Of a stretch of 64,000 bases of DNA, positions 25,848-38,590 are shown in pieces. This DNA comes from Pyrocephalus nanus. Its lineage: Eukaryota; Chordata; Aves; Passeriformes; Tyrannidae. The stretch covers positions 98,815,739 through 98,879,738 of the forward strand of contig CM076259.1 of assembly GCA_038380795.1 (NCBI GenBank). The letters are read 5' to 3'. Each line of letters opens with the position of its first letter. Position 1 is the first letter of the stretch. A program made the position numbers and the translations under genes. The notes beneath the pieces were generated by a model. The model saw nothing but the letters and a program-made list of their open reading frames with translations, made no database searches and had not been told where the DNA came from.

Positions 25848-27127
25848 GTCATAAAATCGTAAACCAGCTCAGGTTGGAAAGGACCTTGAAAGATGATCTG
25901 GTCCAAATTTTCTTGGAAATAGGAGCCTAGGTGAAATTATGTATATCCTGCCTAATCTCATTTTGAAAACCTCCAGGGATGGGATTGCTATGACATCACT
26001 GAGGAGGTTGTTGGAGTGAATGATAGTTCTTACTATAAAAAATGTCTATCTTTATGCTTAGATGAAACCACTCTTGGTGCAGCTTGTGCCCTTTTCCCCT
26101 TATCTTCTCCAGGTGGCTTCCTGTGAAGAGAGAGACTCCATCCTCTTTGTAGCTACCCATTAAGTACTGGAATACTGTTGTGAGGTCCTCTCTGAGCCTT
26201 CACTTCTCCAGGGAGAAAAGGTTTAACTCCTTCTGTCTTTCCTCAAAGAGCATGTTCTATAGCCCTTTCGTCACTTTTGTGGTCCTCCTTTGGACCGTCT
26301 GTGGTCTGTCTGCATCTTTCTTGAGTTGTGGGGAGGGAACTGAGCATGGTACTCTAGGTGCTGCCTGAGAAATGTTGAGTAGAGTGGGATGGTCACTTCC
26401 TAATCTCTACTAATAATGATCATGTGGATAGAGCCCAGGATTTGATTTACCTTCGTTGCTGCAGTGGCAAATGCCTGACTCATGTTCAGCTTGTTCACCA
26501 AGACCCTCTGGTCCTTTTGAGCACAGCTGCTCCCTAGCCAACAGGTCCTATCTGTGCTGGGCTCTTTGGTTATGCTGTCCCAGGTGCAGGACCTTGCACT
26601 TTTCGGTTACATGTCATCCTGTTCTTGGTCCTCTGCTCTTCCAGCGTGTCCAGGTCTCTCTGTAGGATGGCTCTCCCTGCTAATGTGTCATCAGCAAAGT
26701 TGGTGAGGGTGCTTTCAATCTCATCATCCCAGTGATCTATGAAGATGCTGAACTGCATGGGGCCCTGTATTTATCCCTGAGGGATGACTTGTGACAGGCT
26801 GCCAGCCTGACTAAAAACCTATGATCACCACCCTCTGAGTCTGACCTGTGATCTGGTTTTCTACCCATATTGCAGACAGCCCATCCTGTCTGTATCTTGC
26901 CAGTCTGTCCAGGAGAAGGCTGTGGGAAACAGTGTTGAATGCTTTACAGAAGTCCAGGTAAACAACATCCTGCAGTTCTCCCTGTGTCTATAGAAGAGGC
27001 TATTTTGTTGTAGAAGCTGATCAGGTTAGTTGGCATGATTTGCCCTCGATAAATCCATGGTAGCTTTTCCCAATCATTTGCTTTATTTGGTTCATTACAT
27101 CTAGTTGTTTTGTGACCAAGCTGAAAG
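25848..27127 (-). mobile_element. CR1 LINE, 3' part with reverse-transcriptase relic
   Basis: The longest CR1 copy here, about 1.28 kb, read on the minus strand. The plus strand starts at the element's 3' end ('gtcataaaatcgtaaacc', 'caggttggaaaggaccttg'). It then passes through the antisense of the ORF2 C-terminus and reverse transcriptase. On the minus strand NFADDTLAG is readable, with the FADDT catalytic motif at 26684-26698. Farther 5', text resembling NLISFYNKIASSIDTG is followed by a broken motif A region. Several frameshifts and stops prevent function. It is 5'-truncated near 27127. Confidence 0.93.
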
Positions 27128-30100
27128 CCCTCAGGTTGCATGATGTTTACAGTAAAAAAGGGGATTAAGAGAAGTTACCTTGGAAATTAAACTGTGAAAG
27201 TTAAAATGGTTCAGGGTTGGTAAGGTTCATTAACCTTTTGTACAGTTCTTTTTTTTCTTTCTGAAAGCTCCTTTATAAGAAATAAAAGAAGCTTTCCAGG
27301 GTTTGCTTGATACATAAAATAGACTGGCTAGCCATGGAGTAATGGTGTGTGGTACCTGCTGAGCAGAGAATAATTGTTTTATTTATCATAGGAGAAAAAT
27401 ACCTAGATGTTAAAAGCAGAATATATTGTGTCTGTTCAGTAAATAAAAGGCTCAATTATGTTTTGTTTTTTTTTTTAAATCAAAGTGACCAGAAAAAAAT
27501 TTCTTGTTTTTTATAAAAAGCAGTTGTCTGGCACACAAGGTAATTTGGCCTTCAAATCTGAATACTTTTATGAGAAGCACCTGCATAAGAAATAGCAGAA
27601 TTAAAAAAAAAAAACAACAAACCTCTCTTAAGGCAAAGAGAAGTTACTTAGAAGATGAAAGAGTGAACCAAAGTAACTTTCCACCATGGATAGAAGATTT
27701 TCTTCCTTCTTATATGTTTTCACCTTGCAAAAATGAAATCTTTTTAATGATTACTGTGCTTTAGTATAAATACAGTGATATATACTAGTTTATTAGTTAT
27801 TGTATCTCTATTTTTTGTTCTTTATTCTATTCCAGCCAGTTAGCAAAAATACTTTTGCTGGATGAGGGACTAGACGAACACAAAATATTGTTCTCTTTTT
27901 TTTTTTTCCAACAAACTTGTTTTCTTGGCAAACTTAACTGGATTCCATATGGGAGTGAAACAAACCTCATTGTTTTCCATTTGGTTGAGATCTAATTCTT
28001 ATAGGATAATCAGTAGCTTTTGAATAAAGTCTTGTGCAGAGGTATTTGCTTTTCAGGCAGAGGAAAACTGCAAAGCCCATTTCCAAATACCAGATGATCT
28101 CAAGAAGTTTTGAATAGTTTTCTTTAACTTCTAAAGCCAACCAGTTTCATGTGACTTAGGTACATGGTTATGACATTTATGCAACTGGATTTGTTGAAAA
28201 TTGATGTAGTGTCATAAGATCCTGGTATGTTTTTTGGGGAGGCAATTCTCCTTACCTCCATTTCCCACATGGTTTTATGTTACAGTGGAAATTTTGGGTT
28301 ATTTTCATTAGGAGGTTGATAAAGATGCCACTATAAAAAACAAAGATGTGGAGTTGAAAATATGACACTGTTAACATTTTGAATTTTGTTACCACCATTT
28401 AAAAATTTTTCTCACCCTTGTCCTTATTTAGTAATATATAAATAATCTAGAGAAATTCTTTGTTCTTTAGAAACCTTTGATAATTGAATGGACAAAATAT
28501 TTACTGTTGTTCTGTCCCTCTTCTCAAAGCCTTTCTCTCGTGAGAAACTAGACTAGAGACTGGTAAGTGAAGCAACTGGGACTTGGAGATAAGTCCCAAA
28601 ATGGGTTCAGTTGGGTCCTGCACTCTACTACCTGGGATGTAATAGTTTAGAAATCTGTTGAAGAATTGTTCCCAAAGAAATAAAAATGACAGGATATTCT
28701 CAGTCTTTGAACTGTGAAAAGCATCTAGGGGAGAAAACAACACTATTCTTGATGCTGCTTCACTGTAAACCTGCAACAGAAAGTCTAACTAATTTTCTAA
28801 TGATTTTCAAGGAGTTTCTGTAGCTAACTCTTTTCCTGGGAATGATGGGTAGGATCCCCAGGACAAAGCAAGCTAAGTGTCTTGCAGATTACATTGAAAA
28901 TCTTTTTGCTAACATTAGGAAAATCTGCATCTCTTTGCTTGATATATTGTTTAATTTCCAGTTGTTGTCATGTTTTATGCTGTATAATATTCTAGTTATA
29001 AAAATAGGAAGAAAACAAGCTTTTTAGAAATTGTGTATTTTCTAGAGCTTGAAATGAGTGTCCCTTATTTTCCCTCCAAGTTTCTGAGAAGGTCTGCAGT
29101 GACTCTTCTTTGATATAGAATTAATAATAGTCCTGCAACTTCAACTATGATGCAAAATAATGTGAACTAAAATGATACCTGGGATCAGATTTCAATTTTC
29201 CTCCCCACTTTGGTCTGAAAAGCAGGTATTTCAGTGCATATATTTCTTTTATGTGGTTAAGATCAAACTTGCAAAGCTTAATGTTTTGTTGGTGATGACT
29301 GGCTGGTTCCTTGAAAAGGTGAAGTGTGTGAAACTAAAACTTTTTGTATGCTACAGAAATTAGGTAGCAATTCTGTTCTTTGAAATGATAAGGAGTTCTG
29401 TTAGTTCAGTCTTATTATGATTTTTATTGAGCTTTGTTTAATGGATTGGTCCCTGCTTAAATATGAAAAGTAGTTTTGTATTTACATTGAATTTTGGTTT
29501 CCATAGTCTCTGTTGTGGCAGGTTCCCTTTAGATACTACAAAGCACATGGATTATAATGTATTATAACTTACTGCACAGTATTTTGGTGTATGCCAAAGT
29601 CCTGCACCACTGAATTACATTTTGAGAAAATACCTGATATTACTCTAAGATTACTACTTTTATGATTGTGGAGTGCTCTGCCTTTTTAATGGTACTCCTG
29701 TATTTACTCTTCTAAGTCATTCTCTTTCTCTCATCATGTACATGTGCTCTTCCAAATTAACTCAAGGGTACTTATGAGAACTTAATTATGAGGTGAATAA
29801 ACTCTGAAGCATAGACTGCAGGATTGTCTAGGAGTGGCAGAGAAACCCTTCCCTGTGAGTGTTTCAGAGGCAGGAGTGCCAGAGCCTTGTGACTGGACCA
29901 AGGTTGTTGCATTTCCTTGGCTTTGGGTGGGCTCCAGCTCTCCTGTTTCCTTCACCCCTTGCCCATCTACAGGCACAAAGGCTGTACAGGGTAGGCAGTC
30001 AAGAAGACTGTTCAGACTCTTCTCGTGTTAAAGCATATCCTAACCTGGAACTCAGGTGTTTTAGAAACAGAGAACAGACAAGAAATTAGCATCTAGTCTG

Positions 30101-31290
30101 AGGTAGTTTATCTAATTTTGCATAGTAATTCGTTGAGTGATGTAATTGCAAAGGATGATTTGTTTAGTTTTCTATGTCCAGTGCCCATGTCTCTCTCCCT
30201 TTATTCTAAAAGGGAGTGCAGGAAGTTAGGTTCCGCAAAGTGAATCCCAGTCCCTTTTTTCACGTGTCTGTGCTCTTTCAAATACTCGTGTTATCTTCCA
30301 AAACAGTTAATCCGTACCTTCAGTGGTGTCAGAGAAATACAGGTGCAGACACAGCCATAAAACAGAAATGTGTGTAGGGCAAGGGTGTCTGAATTTGTAA
30401 TTCAACACACAAACGGGGTTCTTTCAGTAATTTGCAGAAAAATGCTTCTGCCTCAAAGAGACATGATACAAAATTTAGTTAAATTAATTGGGTTCACCAA
30501 TTCTGTTTAGGTTCATTCTTTACTGGCTTTTAGACTAACAAAACAGTTCCTGGATCCTATTTTTTCTTTAGCTGTTTTTAAGACTAAAATCATATCATGT
30601 AGCTGGTGCTGTATTTTTTTGTTGTTGCTTGTTGTTTTTTAATCTTTTGTTTATAATAAACTCTTTAATAATCTGAAATATGGTAACTCTCTACTGTTGT
30701 ATCTGGGTGTTGGATATTCATGAAGGGAAAACAGGAGCAATATTATTCTTAGGGAGAGCTAATCCCCCATTCTTAGGGATTTTCTGATGAGCCAGAGAAA
30801 TAAATCTGGTTCTTTTCATCCTCTATATAAAAAGTGGAGCAATGTGGGGAATGTGTGAGGGGAGGACAGCTGAGAGGACACCTGGTGAAGTAGAATGGTC
30901 CTCAAGAAGATGATTACAAGTGCCTGCTGTTAAGGTTTTTTCCACCTAAGTCCATGGGAGCTGGCAGAGCAGCTGTTTGGCAGTCTGGGGGGCATGAGGC
31001 TGGGTTGCAGTTCTGTACAGAAATAGAAAGGTGTAGTTGATGCTTTTCACTTCAGTGACATGCTCTGTGAAACTGCTCTCCAGCAGAAGTTCTAAAAGAG
31101 GATAAATACGTCATGTGTCACTGAAGTGACAGTGTGCTTTTAGCATGAGCTGCAGAAGTTGTTATCTGAGGAAGAGAAAGTTGCCAGGGTACTTGGGCTT
31201 TCTACTGCAATCAGTTTATATATCAAATACTATGTGTTGTTACCATGGGAGAAGAGTCAGCAGAGCCCATGCTGATGTTGACTGAAATGA
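27128..31290. other. unique-looking noncoding DNA
   Basis: AT-rich with no recognised repeat. A more GC-rich patch at about 29820-30020 carries short frames on both strands (29782-29976 minus, 29834-30031 plus), with no supporting splice pair. A minus-strand block (about 28520-28725) has a reasonable acceptor (TTTTCTCCCCTAG) and donor (CCCAG|GTAGTA), but its product looks arbitrary. Nothing called. Confidence 0.5.
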
Positions 31291-31462
31291 GCTGTCATAG
31301 CGTCATTCAGGATGGAGGGGGGCTCAGAAGGACTCTAGTTCAACCTCTTTCTCAAAGCAAGGTTGGTACTGAATTTGAGATGCTTTAAACTCTGCTCCAA
31401 TCGAGGTCTTTGGGCAACTTGTTCCAGTACTTGACCATCCTTATAATGATTTTGTGTGTTTA
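31291..31462 (-). mobile_element. CR1 LINE 3' end fragment
   Basis: The plus strand reads 'gtcatagcgtcattcaggat', 'ctctagttcaacctctttct' and 'gggcaacttgttccagtact', then 'ttgaccatccttataatgat'. This is the antisense of a CR1 3' end, diverged and 5'-truncated. Orientation minus. Confidence 0.8.
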
Positions 31463-32181
31463 TTTGTTTGTTTTAGTGTGGCTATAAAGAATAATGCAGT
31501 GGCACACCCACAGATGCTGGCAATAGCAGACAGTCCATAGAGATAGCAGAAGGGCATGTGCAACTCCTACAGCACCAACTGTGTAGCACTAGGAGGCAGC
31601 TGACACTGTAAATTGTAAGAGCCCTGCTGAGATTACAGATAAGTGTTACAGAGAAGTCTTACAAAATAAATGTCTATGTCTATACAACTCTGAAGTAAAA
31701 AGCTTGTCTCTGTGAACACAGACTTCATGTGCATAAAGATTTTGAGGTATTGTTGTCCTAGTAGAAAAATTTCACAAAATCTATCTGTACAACTGATGTG
31801 GGTGCCGGTGCCTGGCTGAGCTTGTGGGCTGTGGTTCACTGGTGCATGATAAGGAGCCGAGTGAGCCTGGGCAGCTTCAGTGCTGAGTGCTGATTCAGGA
31901 CAGAAACCTGCATCTGGAAAAGTAATAACATCTGCTGTGGTTTTTTTGCTAAATATAATTTTCATAGGAAAAAAAAATATTCATTTAAATATGCATCTCA
32001 AAGGCTTGTGTAGAGAATCACAGCTGGCCTAGTGCCTTCAGGAAAAAAGCGTATTGCCATTAGTTTCTGTACATTCATTTTTTAGCTGATTTCTTTTTTA
32101 AAAAAAAGGCCTTAATATGCAACTAGTTGTTGTAAATACTATTTGAAATGTTGCTGTCATCAATGTATTTGCATATCATCT
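31463..32181. other. noncoding DNA with an uncalled coding-like patch
   Basis: A minus-strand frame (31633-31965, 110 codons) has protein-like composition in its upper part (for example CPESALSTEAAQAH) behind a good acceptor (TTATTACTTTTCCAG, about 31889-31903). No GTRAG-type donor follows it. It may be a chance frame or decayed exon, and it is not called as a gene. Confidence 0.4.
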
Positions 32182-32394
32182 TTATTTATACTGTGTGATT
32201 GCTGACAGCTTCAGTTTTTCTTCTGATAACTCCAGTGGGTTAACTAAGGCATCTTCATCTAGCAAAGCTTTTCTTCTCTTTGATTGAGCTCTCAATCTCT
32301 TCTGGTCAGCAATAGATAGCGCAGAGCAGGCGGAGAGAGCAGTCTCTGTTAATGGCTCTTTCCATACCTTTTCCTGTTTCATTTTCTCTTGCAA
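32182..32394 (-). CDS. coding-like frame, possible terminal exon or pseudogene fragment
   Basis: Seventy sense codons on the minus strand, rich in charged residues (LSIADQKRLRAQSKRRKALL, then DEDALVNPLELSEEKLK), end at TAA. An AATAAA overlaps the stop, as sometimes seen at a gene's end. Against a normal exon, the upstream side on the minus strand is A-rich rather than pyrimidine-rich (the T17 run of the plus strand), so there is no proper acceptor. There is also no clear donor before the stop. It could be a decayed or retrocopied exon, or a chance frame. I do not recognise the product. Confidence 0.25.
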   Translation of the reverse strand: MQEKMKQEKVWKEPLTETALSACSALSIADQKRLRAQSKRRKALLDEDALVNPLELSEEKLKLSAITQYK

Positions 32395-35309
32395 AACAAT
32401 GCTGCCTTTTAATTTTATTTTATTTTTTTTTTTTTTTTTACAATACAGTGACCTTTTCTAGTCTGAGACAGCATAGCTACAACTCTTGATTTAGAGAGCT
32501 CTTTATTCTCAATTTGTATTAACTTGCCTCTTAGTCTTCTTTCTGACAAGCTGATGAGGTTATATATTGTGGTGTCCTCATTGTAAAACATACTTTTCAG
32601 TTGGGTCAGTCATTTTTGTAATGTTCTTCTGAACCCTTTTCAATATGTGGGCACTCAAATTGGATATTATTCTCTAATACTGTCTTGGGGGAGCTGCCAC
32701 AACAGAGATTCCATAGAATCTTTATATGAGATTCAAGTTTATAAATTCAAGTTTAATTTCAGTAATTTTTCTGAATTATTTCCTAGGATACTTGATCAGG
32801 TTTTTAGCTCTTAATGATCCCTAAATCAAAATATGAAATATATAAAATATAAAAATATAAAAATAGGTTTTTCAGATTGAAGTTCATCAATCTTTAAGTG
32901 CAGACTTCTGAAGTTTTATTTTTTGGGTAAATCTGTCATTCTTTACTTGAGCCTTATTTTTACTTGAGCCTTATGTTTATTGAAGTCAAATGCCTGTCTT
33001 CAGTGAACCATACCACTGACTTTTTTTTTTTTGGCTTCATTATTTATTATCTGATTTTGCATCATCAGATGGCTAAGTAGTAATTCTTTTTTTCAAGTAA
33101 TTGAATGAAAACACTGTAGGTCATAGGGGGTTATTAGGAATAGAGTCAATCAAAGGTGGTGTGTTGGTAATCGCCACTGGAGAACTATTACCAATCAAAT
33201 TTCTAATCTAGCAAAAATTTATTTGGAGCTAGGGTGACATAAGGTTTTGCTTTAAATCCATACTGTATTAGCTATATTGTCCTTGGGTAGCATTTTAAAA
33301 ACTTCTTGTTGCTAGTTGCATTAGCTACTCATTTTGTTATATTAATACGGTGTTTTCAAAGTCAAAAAAGGCACCCCAATGTAGAAAAGTACTGCTTTTA
33401 GATTTTTATTTTTCTGTGTTATTATTGTAGTCCATCACTTGTTAGCAAATCTGCATACTAGTCTTGGTTTCTGTAAAAAACGCTCCCTCCTTCATGTTTT
33501 TAGCCTAACTAGTAGTAGGTTTCTTATTTGACCTCTGGAATGCTTTTTAATTTGAAATTTTGTATGTAACAGAAGGGCATGTTGATGAGAATCTGTTTAT
33601 AGATGTCATGCTTGACTGAGCCTATAATTATTTTAAATTAAACAAAATGGGTAATTTTTAAAGGATAAAGAAAGTGTTTTATTTTCCAAGTTGAATTCTA
33701 GTGCAAATACCTTTTAATACCTTTTGCATTAGTTTTGTTTGTTTTTAAATTATATAATTGCAATTTTTATGTTAAAATCTAATACAAATCCTTTTTAATA
33801 TCTTTTGCTTTTTTTTGTTTGTTAGTTTTTAAATGCTATAGTTCATGAATCAACCTTTTTTTTCTTTTTTTTTTTTTTTTTTTAATTTTGCTCTTTAAAA
33901 ATAGCCTTTAGGGATATTAGAATACAAGTCACTTTCCTTAAGTCCTCCCACTTCTAGTACCCAAAGGTGCTGTAACTTTTAAGAAGCGTAGTGATTGAAC
34001 TGCCCTGTTGTTTAGGGTAGTTTTTGTTGTTTGCCATAGCTATAAAATACAGTGAATTCTTACTTTGTAAGCAGAGTGGGTAATTTGTTTCAGAGTTGTT
34101 AGTTACAAGGGAAAAACGGGGGTATTTTGACAATGTTTCTACCTCTTGTGCACAGCTGATCTTTCGTAATTAGGCCACAGGCATTGACTTTACTTTCCAA
34201 ACAGGAACCTTCTTCAGAAAATTTATACTAAAAAATGCACTATTCCAGTTCTACTAATGCATTATACAGCCCCTTAGTATAGGGTTTTATGTAAAAAAAG
34301 TAGTTGCTTCTTCCCAAGTCTTGTGAATGCCTTCAATGGTATCCCTTCTTGGTAAGCATAACTGAGTTCCATGTTGAGAGAATGCAGTTGGGTAGGATTT
34401 TCCTTGCAGTAGCATCTGCTTTTTGCCTTCCTCCTTTGGCGTACACTATGAAATGCATCTCAGAGAGTGTTAACTGAACTTCAGAGTGACACAGTCCATT
34501 CAGGAGTGTTTTGAATTTGCTGTGAGACAGATGATGGAGCTGTGCAGTTGGAATGCAGGAAGATGGTCACTGAGAGGCGGAGTGAAGTTGCTACTTCTTG
34601 GGTTTAGCTGAAAAAGAAAAAAAAAAATGTCCCAGAGAGGAATCAAGTTTCAGAAATTGAAAATCTTTGGGGTGATGCTTTGGTTTAGCTCATTATCTGC
34701 TCTCCAGCTTTAGTTAGGGTTTGGTGAGGCATTACTTGCCTGCATGTCTTGAGGGCATCTTCTGCCTCTTCTTCCTTGTGGGTCAGTCACCTGAAGTACC
34801 TGCATGTCTTGTTCAGAAAGCTTAAAGGGCTATGCTAAGTGTTTTATGGAAACAATTGATCCCCTCCACAGGCATGTAGAAAATTTATCTTTTCTTAATG
34901 TAAGTAGTGTCAATTTTTACCAATTACAGGAAAGTGAGTAGCATAGAAAATGTCTATTGAATGTTCTTTAAGTTAATGTTTTCATTCTGATGTCCTGACC
35001 TTTTGGCTTTATTTTCATTTTGCCTTAATGATATTAGGGAAAAATGTACTGAATGTACAGTATGGCTGAATTCGGTTGCCATTCCTATGTCCTTTTATCA
35101 TATTAAATTTCATTGTCTTCGTCATCAGGTGTTGAATGTACCTTATGGCAATTTCAGTAGTGAATAAATACTTTCTGAATCCTCAGAGGGTAAAATTCTG
35201 TCTCGCTGAGATAAGTGTGAGTTTTATATTGAGTGTGTCCCCTTTGAGCAGTGTGCATCGTCATCGTAGCTTGGCCATATATAGCATATGAAGGCAGCAA
35301 GCATGTTAC
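32395..35309. other. noncoding AT-rich DNA with T-runs and duplications
   Basis: Contains T17 (32423-32439), an interrupted T28 (33856-33883), a short tandem duplication of 'acttgagccttat' (32945-32974), and an imperfect tandem duplication with a period of about 80 bp (33693-33840). No mobile element or coding sequence recognised. Confidence 0.55.
33693..33840 (+). repeat. imperfect two-copy tandem duplication, unit about 80 bp
   Basis: Text near 33702 ('gcaaataccttttaatacct', then TTTTGCATTAGTTTTGTTTG) recurs near 33783 ('acaaatcctttttaatatct', then TTTGCTTTTTTTTGTTTG). Both copies end in a TTTTTAAAT block before a TATA-like end. Roughly four-fifths identity by eye. Confidence 0.7.
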
Positions 35310-35364
35310 CTCTGATCCACTGCGACTCAAACAGGAGGTGGCTCGCTGAAGGTCACACTGCAAG
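35310..35364 (-). CDS. weak candidate 55-nt internal exon
   Basis: On the minus strand a strong acceptor (pyrimidine-rich CTGTTTTCTCTTTTGCCCAACAG, adjoining 35365) precedes 55 nt open in one frame only (LQCDLQRATSCLSRSGSE). A donor follows (CAGAG|GTAACA, GTAAC at 35305-35309). The exon would start in phase 2 and end in phase 0, so it cannot join directly to the candidate at 8326-8611, which starts in phase 2. Such small pseudo-exons are common by chance. Product unknown. Confidence 0.2.
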
Positions 35365-38300
35365 CTGTTGGGCAAAAGAGAAAACAGCCCACAGGTTTTA
35401 TATTCAGCCACATTGTCTAATTTGATGGAGAGCAGTTTCACAGCAAGTGGCAGATAGGCTGTTTGACAAGAAGTAAATAAATGTTCTCTTATATTGTTAG
35501 ACTTTTGAGTACTAAGGTGTCAGTTGTTAGTTATAATATGTTTGGCTAAAGCTCAACTTCTAACCAAGCAGGATGAATCCAGCAAGACCAAAAAGCGGTA
35601 AAAAGTGTCCTTGAACATGAAGGTGTAAAAATATAAATGCTTAGATACTGACATAACCTGAGGAATGACTGATAAAATGATATTTTTTTAGAAATCCTGC
35701 TCATTCAGATTATCTGCAATCATCTTAGCATTAACTTGAAACTGTGATAGATCTGGCTAGATTTAATCATGATTCTTTTTTACTTGATAATAGATCTGAA
35801 GCCCAATGTGATCCAGAAAAACTTTTAATTAAAATTAAAAAACCCACAGACTTGCTTTGTGAAGAATCTTTAAAGTAAGGGCAAGGACAAGCATGAGGGA
35901 ATGATGCTGGTGACTGTTGCAGCCTTATTTCAAGTCTGTTTTGAAGAACTGAATGATGTGATTGACACTGCAGGTAATATACTGAACTATTAATTCACTT
36001 TTTGTATTTAAATAATTATTTCTGCTGTTTAAAAGGAGTTGTTCACTTCATTAATCTACATGGGTTGACAGTGATGTCATGGCTGTAAATGTAAGTTATG
36101 CATCACATTTATTATTTGGAGCTTTGTCACTTTTATTGTGACAATGGAAATGAGGAGGAAGACTGAAGAGGTCAGGGTGAAACACATAATGAAATCTCCA
36201 AAGACTGCTTGTGCATGGTTTGGGAGTGCTCTTCAACCAAACACCCCATTGACCATGTAAGATTTATTATGACTTCTTTTTTTTGTCATATCAAATTCAT
36301 TCTCTCTGAACTGTTGGAGAAAAATTGCCTGCAGTGAGGATAATAAGGTCTTTGAATATTAACTGTATCTTAAGGTAAATGATTTATGAACTTGTAGACC
36401 AAACTAAATGAGTTTTTTGATATAGGTGGGAATTGGTCTTTGTGAATGCAATAAAAAATTCAAAGTCAGTGTCAAATACCCCAGATGAAGTGGAATGTTC
36501 TATTAGTACTCTGTATTTACTTTATTTGGGACCAGAGGTATGCTGAAGCTGGTGCCACAGAAAGGCACACCAAGTGACTGTAGTTGTCAGCTCTGCATGT
36601 CACTCTTTTGGAGCTGATTAGTTCACATCAGGAGTACACAGTGGAAGGGAATCAGGATTCTGTGAGGGTCTGTATTCAACATAGTTGGCCAAGGGAAAAA
36701 AAAGTGTCAAAATCAGGCACAGTAAGAATGTCATGTAATTACAAAGTGTAAACACACTAAGTGTAAGCAGAGCTTTATGTAAAACATGACAAGTAATTAT
36801 TGTGTTCTGTTCAGCTTTGGTATGATGTTGTAGAAAAGATGTAGACCAGTTTCAGTCCAGAAGGAAACAAGAAAATCAAGCTGGGATCTGAGAAACATTG
36901 CCTTATATTGGACATCATAATAGGAGATTAGTATTAATAAGCCTAGAGACGAGAAGACTGAAGAGGAACGTAAGTTATATATATGTATAAAAATGCCATT
37001 GCATGGTGGATGTGTATTTTGTTTTTCTTGTGAACATCCAATTCAATATGGCCAGTATAAAAAGTCTTCAGCAGCTCTGTGTTTCTAAGATACATCTTGT
37101 TACTGAGGAGAACTTCCCTTGATGGAGTGTGGACAGGAAAGGGATTATTATCAGGGAAGTGGGACCAATTGCATGGCAGCAGAGAGAGACTTTAGGATCT
37201 CCCTCCAGCGAGGCCTGTTCTTGAGGTCATGGAGAGGTTTCACGGTTCACAGGAGAGGTTACTTCCCGTGGTGCTGACCTTTCAATTTCACCTGTCCTGT
37301 GTGCAGTCAGGAGCTCTCCCTGTCTGCTACGTGGGATTATGGAGCAAGGAGGGAAGCTGGGAATTTTGCTTATTTGAAGTGGACAGCTGTACCTGTCCTT
37401 ATAGATCCTGGTTACAAACCTCAGCCTCAGCTCAGTGACTTGCTGTGATGGAGTGCAGGCAGACATATGGCAGGACAGAGACTGAGGAGGAGGACAACTT
37501 GCATGCAGGAGTGGAGCAGGTGTGGGGAAGTAGGTGGCACAAGATACAGGATAACAGGATGGAGAACTAAGGAAAGATCCCAATTTGCAAAAATGGAGAA
37601 AATTGGAGTATTGTAGAAGTAACAAAGAATTGATATACTAAAGTACTTAGAAGATGAGAGAGGAGGTGACAAATGCAGCTCTGATAGATGGAGTAAGGAG
37701 GAAGGTACAGGGCTACCTGGACAAGGAGACTGGAATGTCATAAGGGACCTGATGACTGGAAACTAGTGTCTGCTGGCTGATGAGAGTGCTAGTGGTTGTG
37801 GAGCTTACTCCTGCTGAAGTGAAATCAGCAATTCTGGTGCTTGCATACACATCATGTCACAAAATTTTTTATTCTTTATTTCATATTTTCTCAGATTGGA
37901 GCAGGTGATTAGTCCTCCTGTTCTCAGATCTGTAAAGATACATGCCCTCTCCTCAGTTTCTGTTTTGGTATTGTTCACTCAAATTACATGGAACTGCTTT
38001 GAACTCTCTTCTAATATGCAGTGTTTGAGTTGGGTAAAATGGTTTGGGGAAGGGAGACTACAAAAACCAGGACTGTAGTAGTCATTACTAATTAAGTGTC
38101 TCTGTTTTTCTGCCTTCTCCCATTAAGAGAAAAATATACCAGCTTTCCTCAAACAACAAATGCTGGAAGAGAAATATTTATGGAACAGATGTTTTCTGAG
38201 GACAATATAAATAAAGAGCAAAGAGCAAATGAAAGTCTAGAAGACATTTCATGAATTATATGGGAGTTTCTTCACAACTTTTAGCATTGTTTTATAACTA

Positions 38301-38585
38301 GTCAAAACTCTATTTAGCTCATGGGCAAAAGAGATCTCAAGAGGTTAAAGTGTTCTCCTGTCAGAAGGCATAGTGTTTTGGAAAAACTACCTGTCAATAA
38401 TTTTTATGAAAAAAATATCATACTCTCCCTAGCCTTGGTTTCTGAAAATGAATTATTTTACATCAAGGTCCTTGGAACACTCAGATTCAGAGAAGGCCTG
38501 TTTTTTATAGTAACTGCTAGTCTTGGCTGTGTGACATTGTCAGAGCAGAGCAATTGCAGAGGGCTGTTACAGTGGGAAGAACTGA
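35365..38585. other. unique-looking noncoding DNA, partly purine-rich
   Basis: AT-rich to about 37100, then a stretch biased to purines on the plus strand (about 37440-37740). That bias explains the overlapping minus-strand frames at 37227-37625 (132 codons) and 37427-37741 (104 codons). Neither has a recognisable product. No repeats identified. Confidence 0.5.
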
Positions 38586-38590
38586 GTATC
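38586..38590. repeat. target-site duplication, left copy (GTATC)
   Basis: GTATC immediately before the 38591-39927 element. It is identical to the five bases immediately after it (39928-39932). Confidence 0.8.

Noticed and set aside
26180..26665. Plus-strand frames in the 25.8-27.1 kb region
   Set aside because: They are antisense to a minus-strand CR1 copy.
31633..31965. 110-codon minus-strand frame with a good acceptor
   Set aside because: No acceptable splice donor follows the protein-like part. Recorded only as an uncalled patch.
37227..37625. 132-codon minus-strand open frame
   Set aside because: Overlaps another long minus-strand frame, sits in a purine-biased stretch where stops are rare, has no recognisable domain and lacks framing splice sites.
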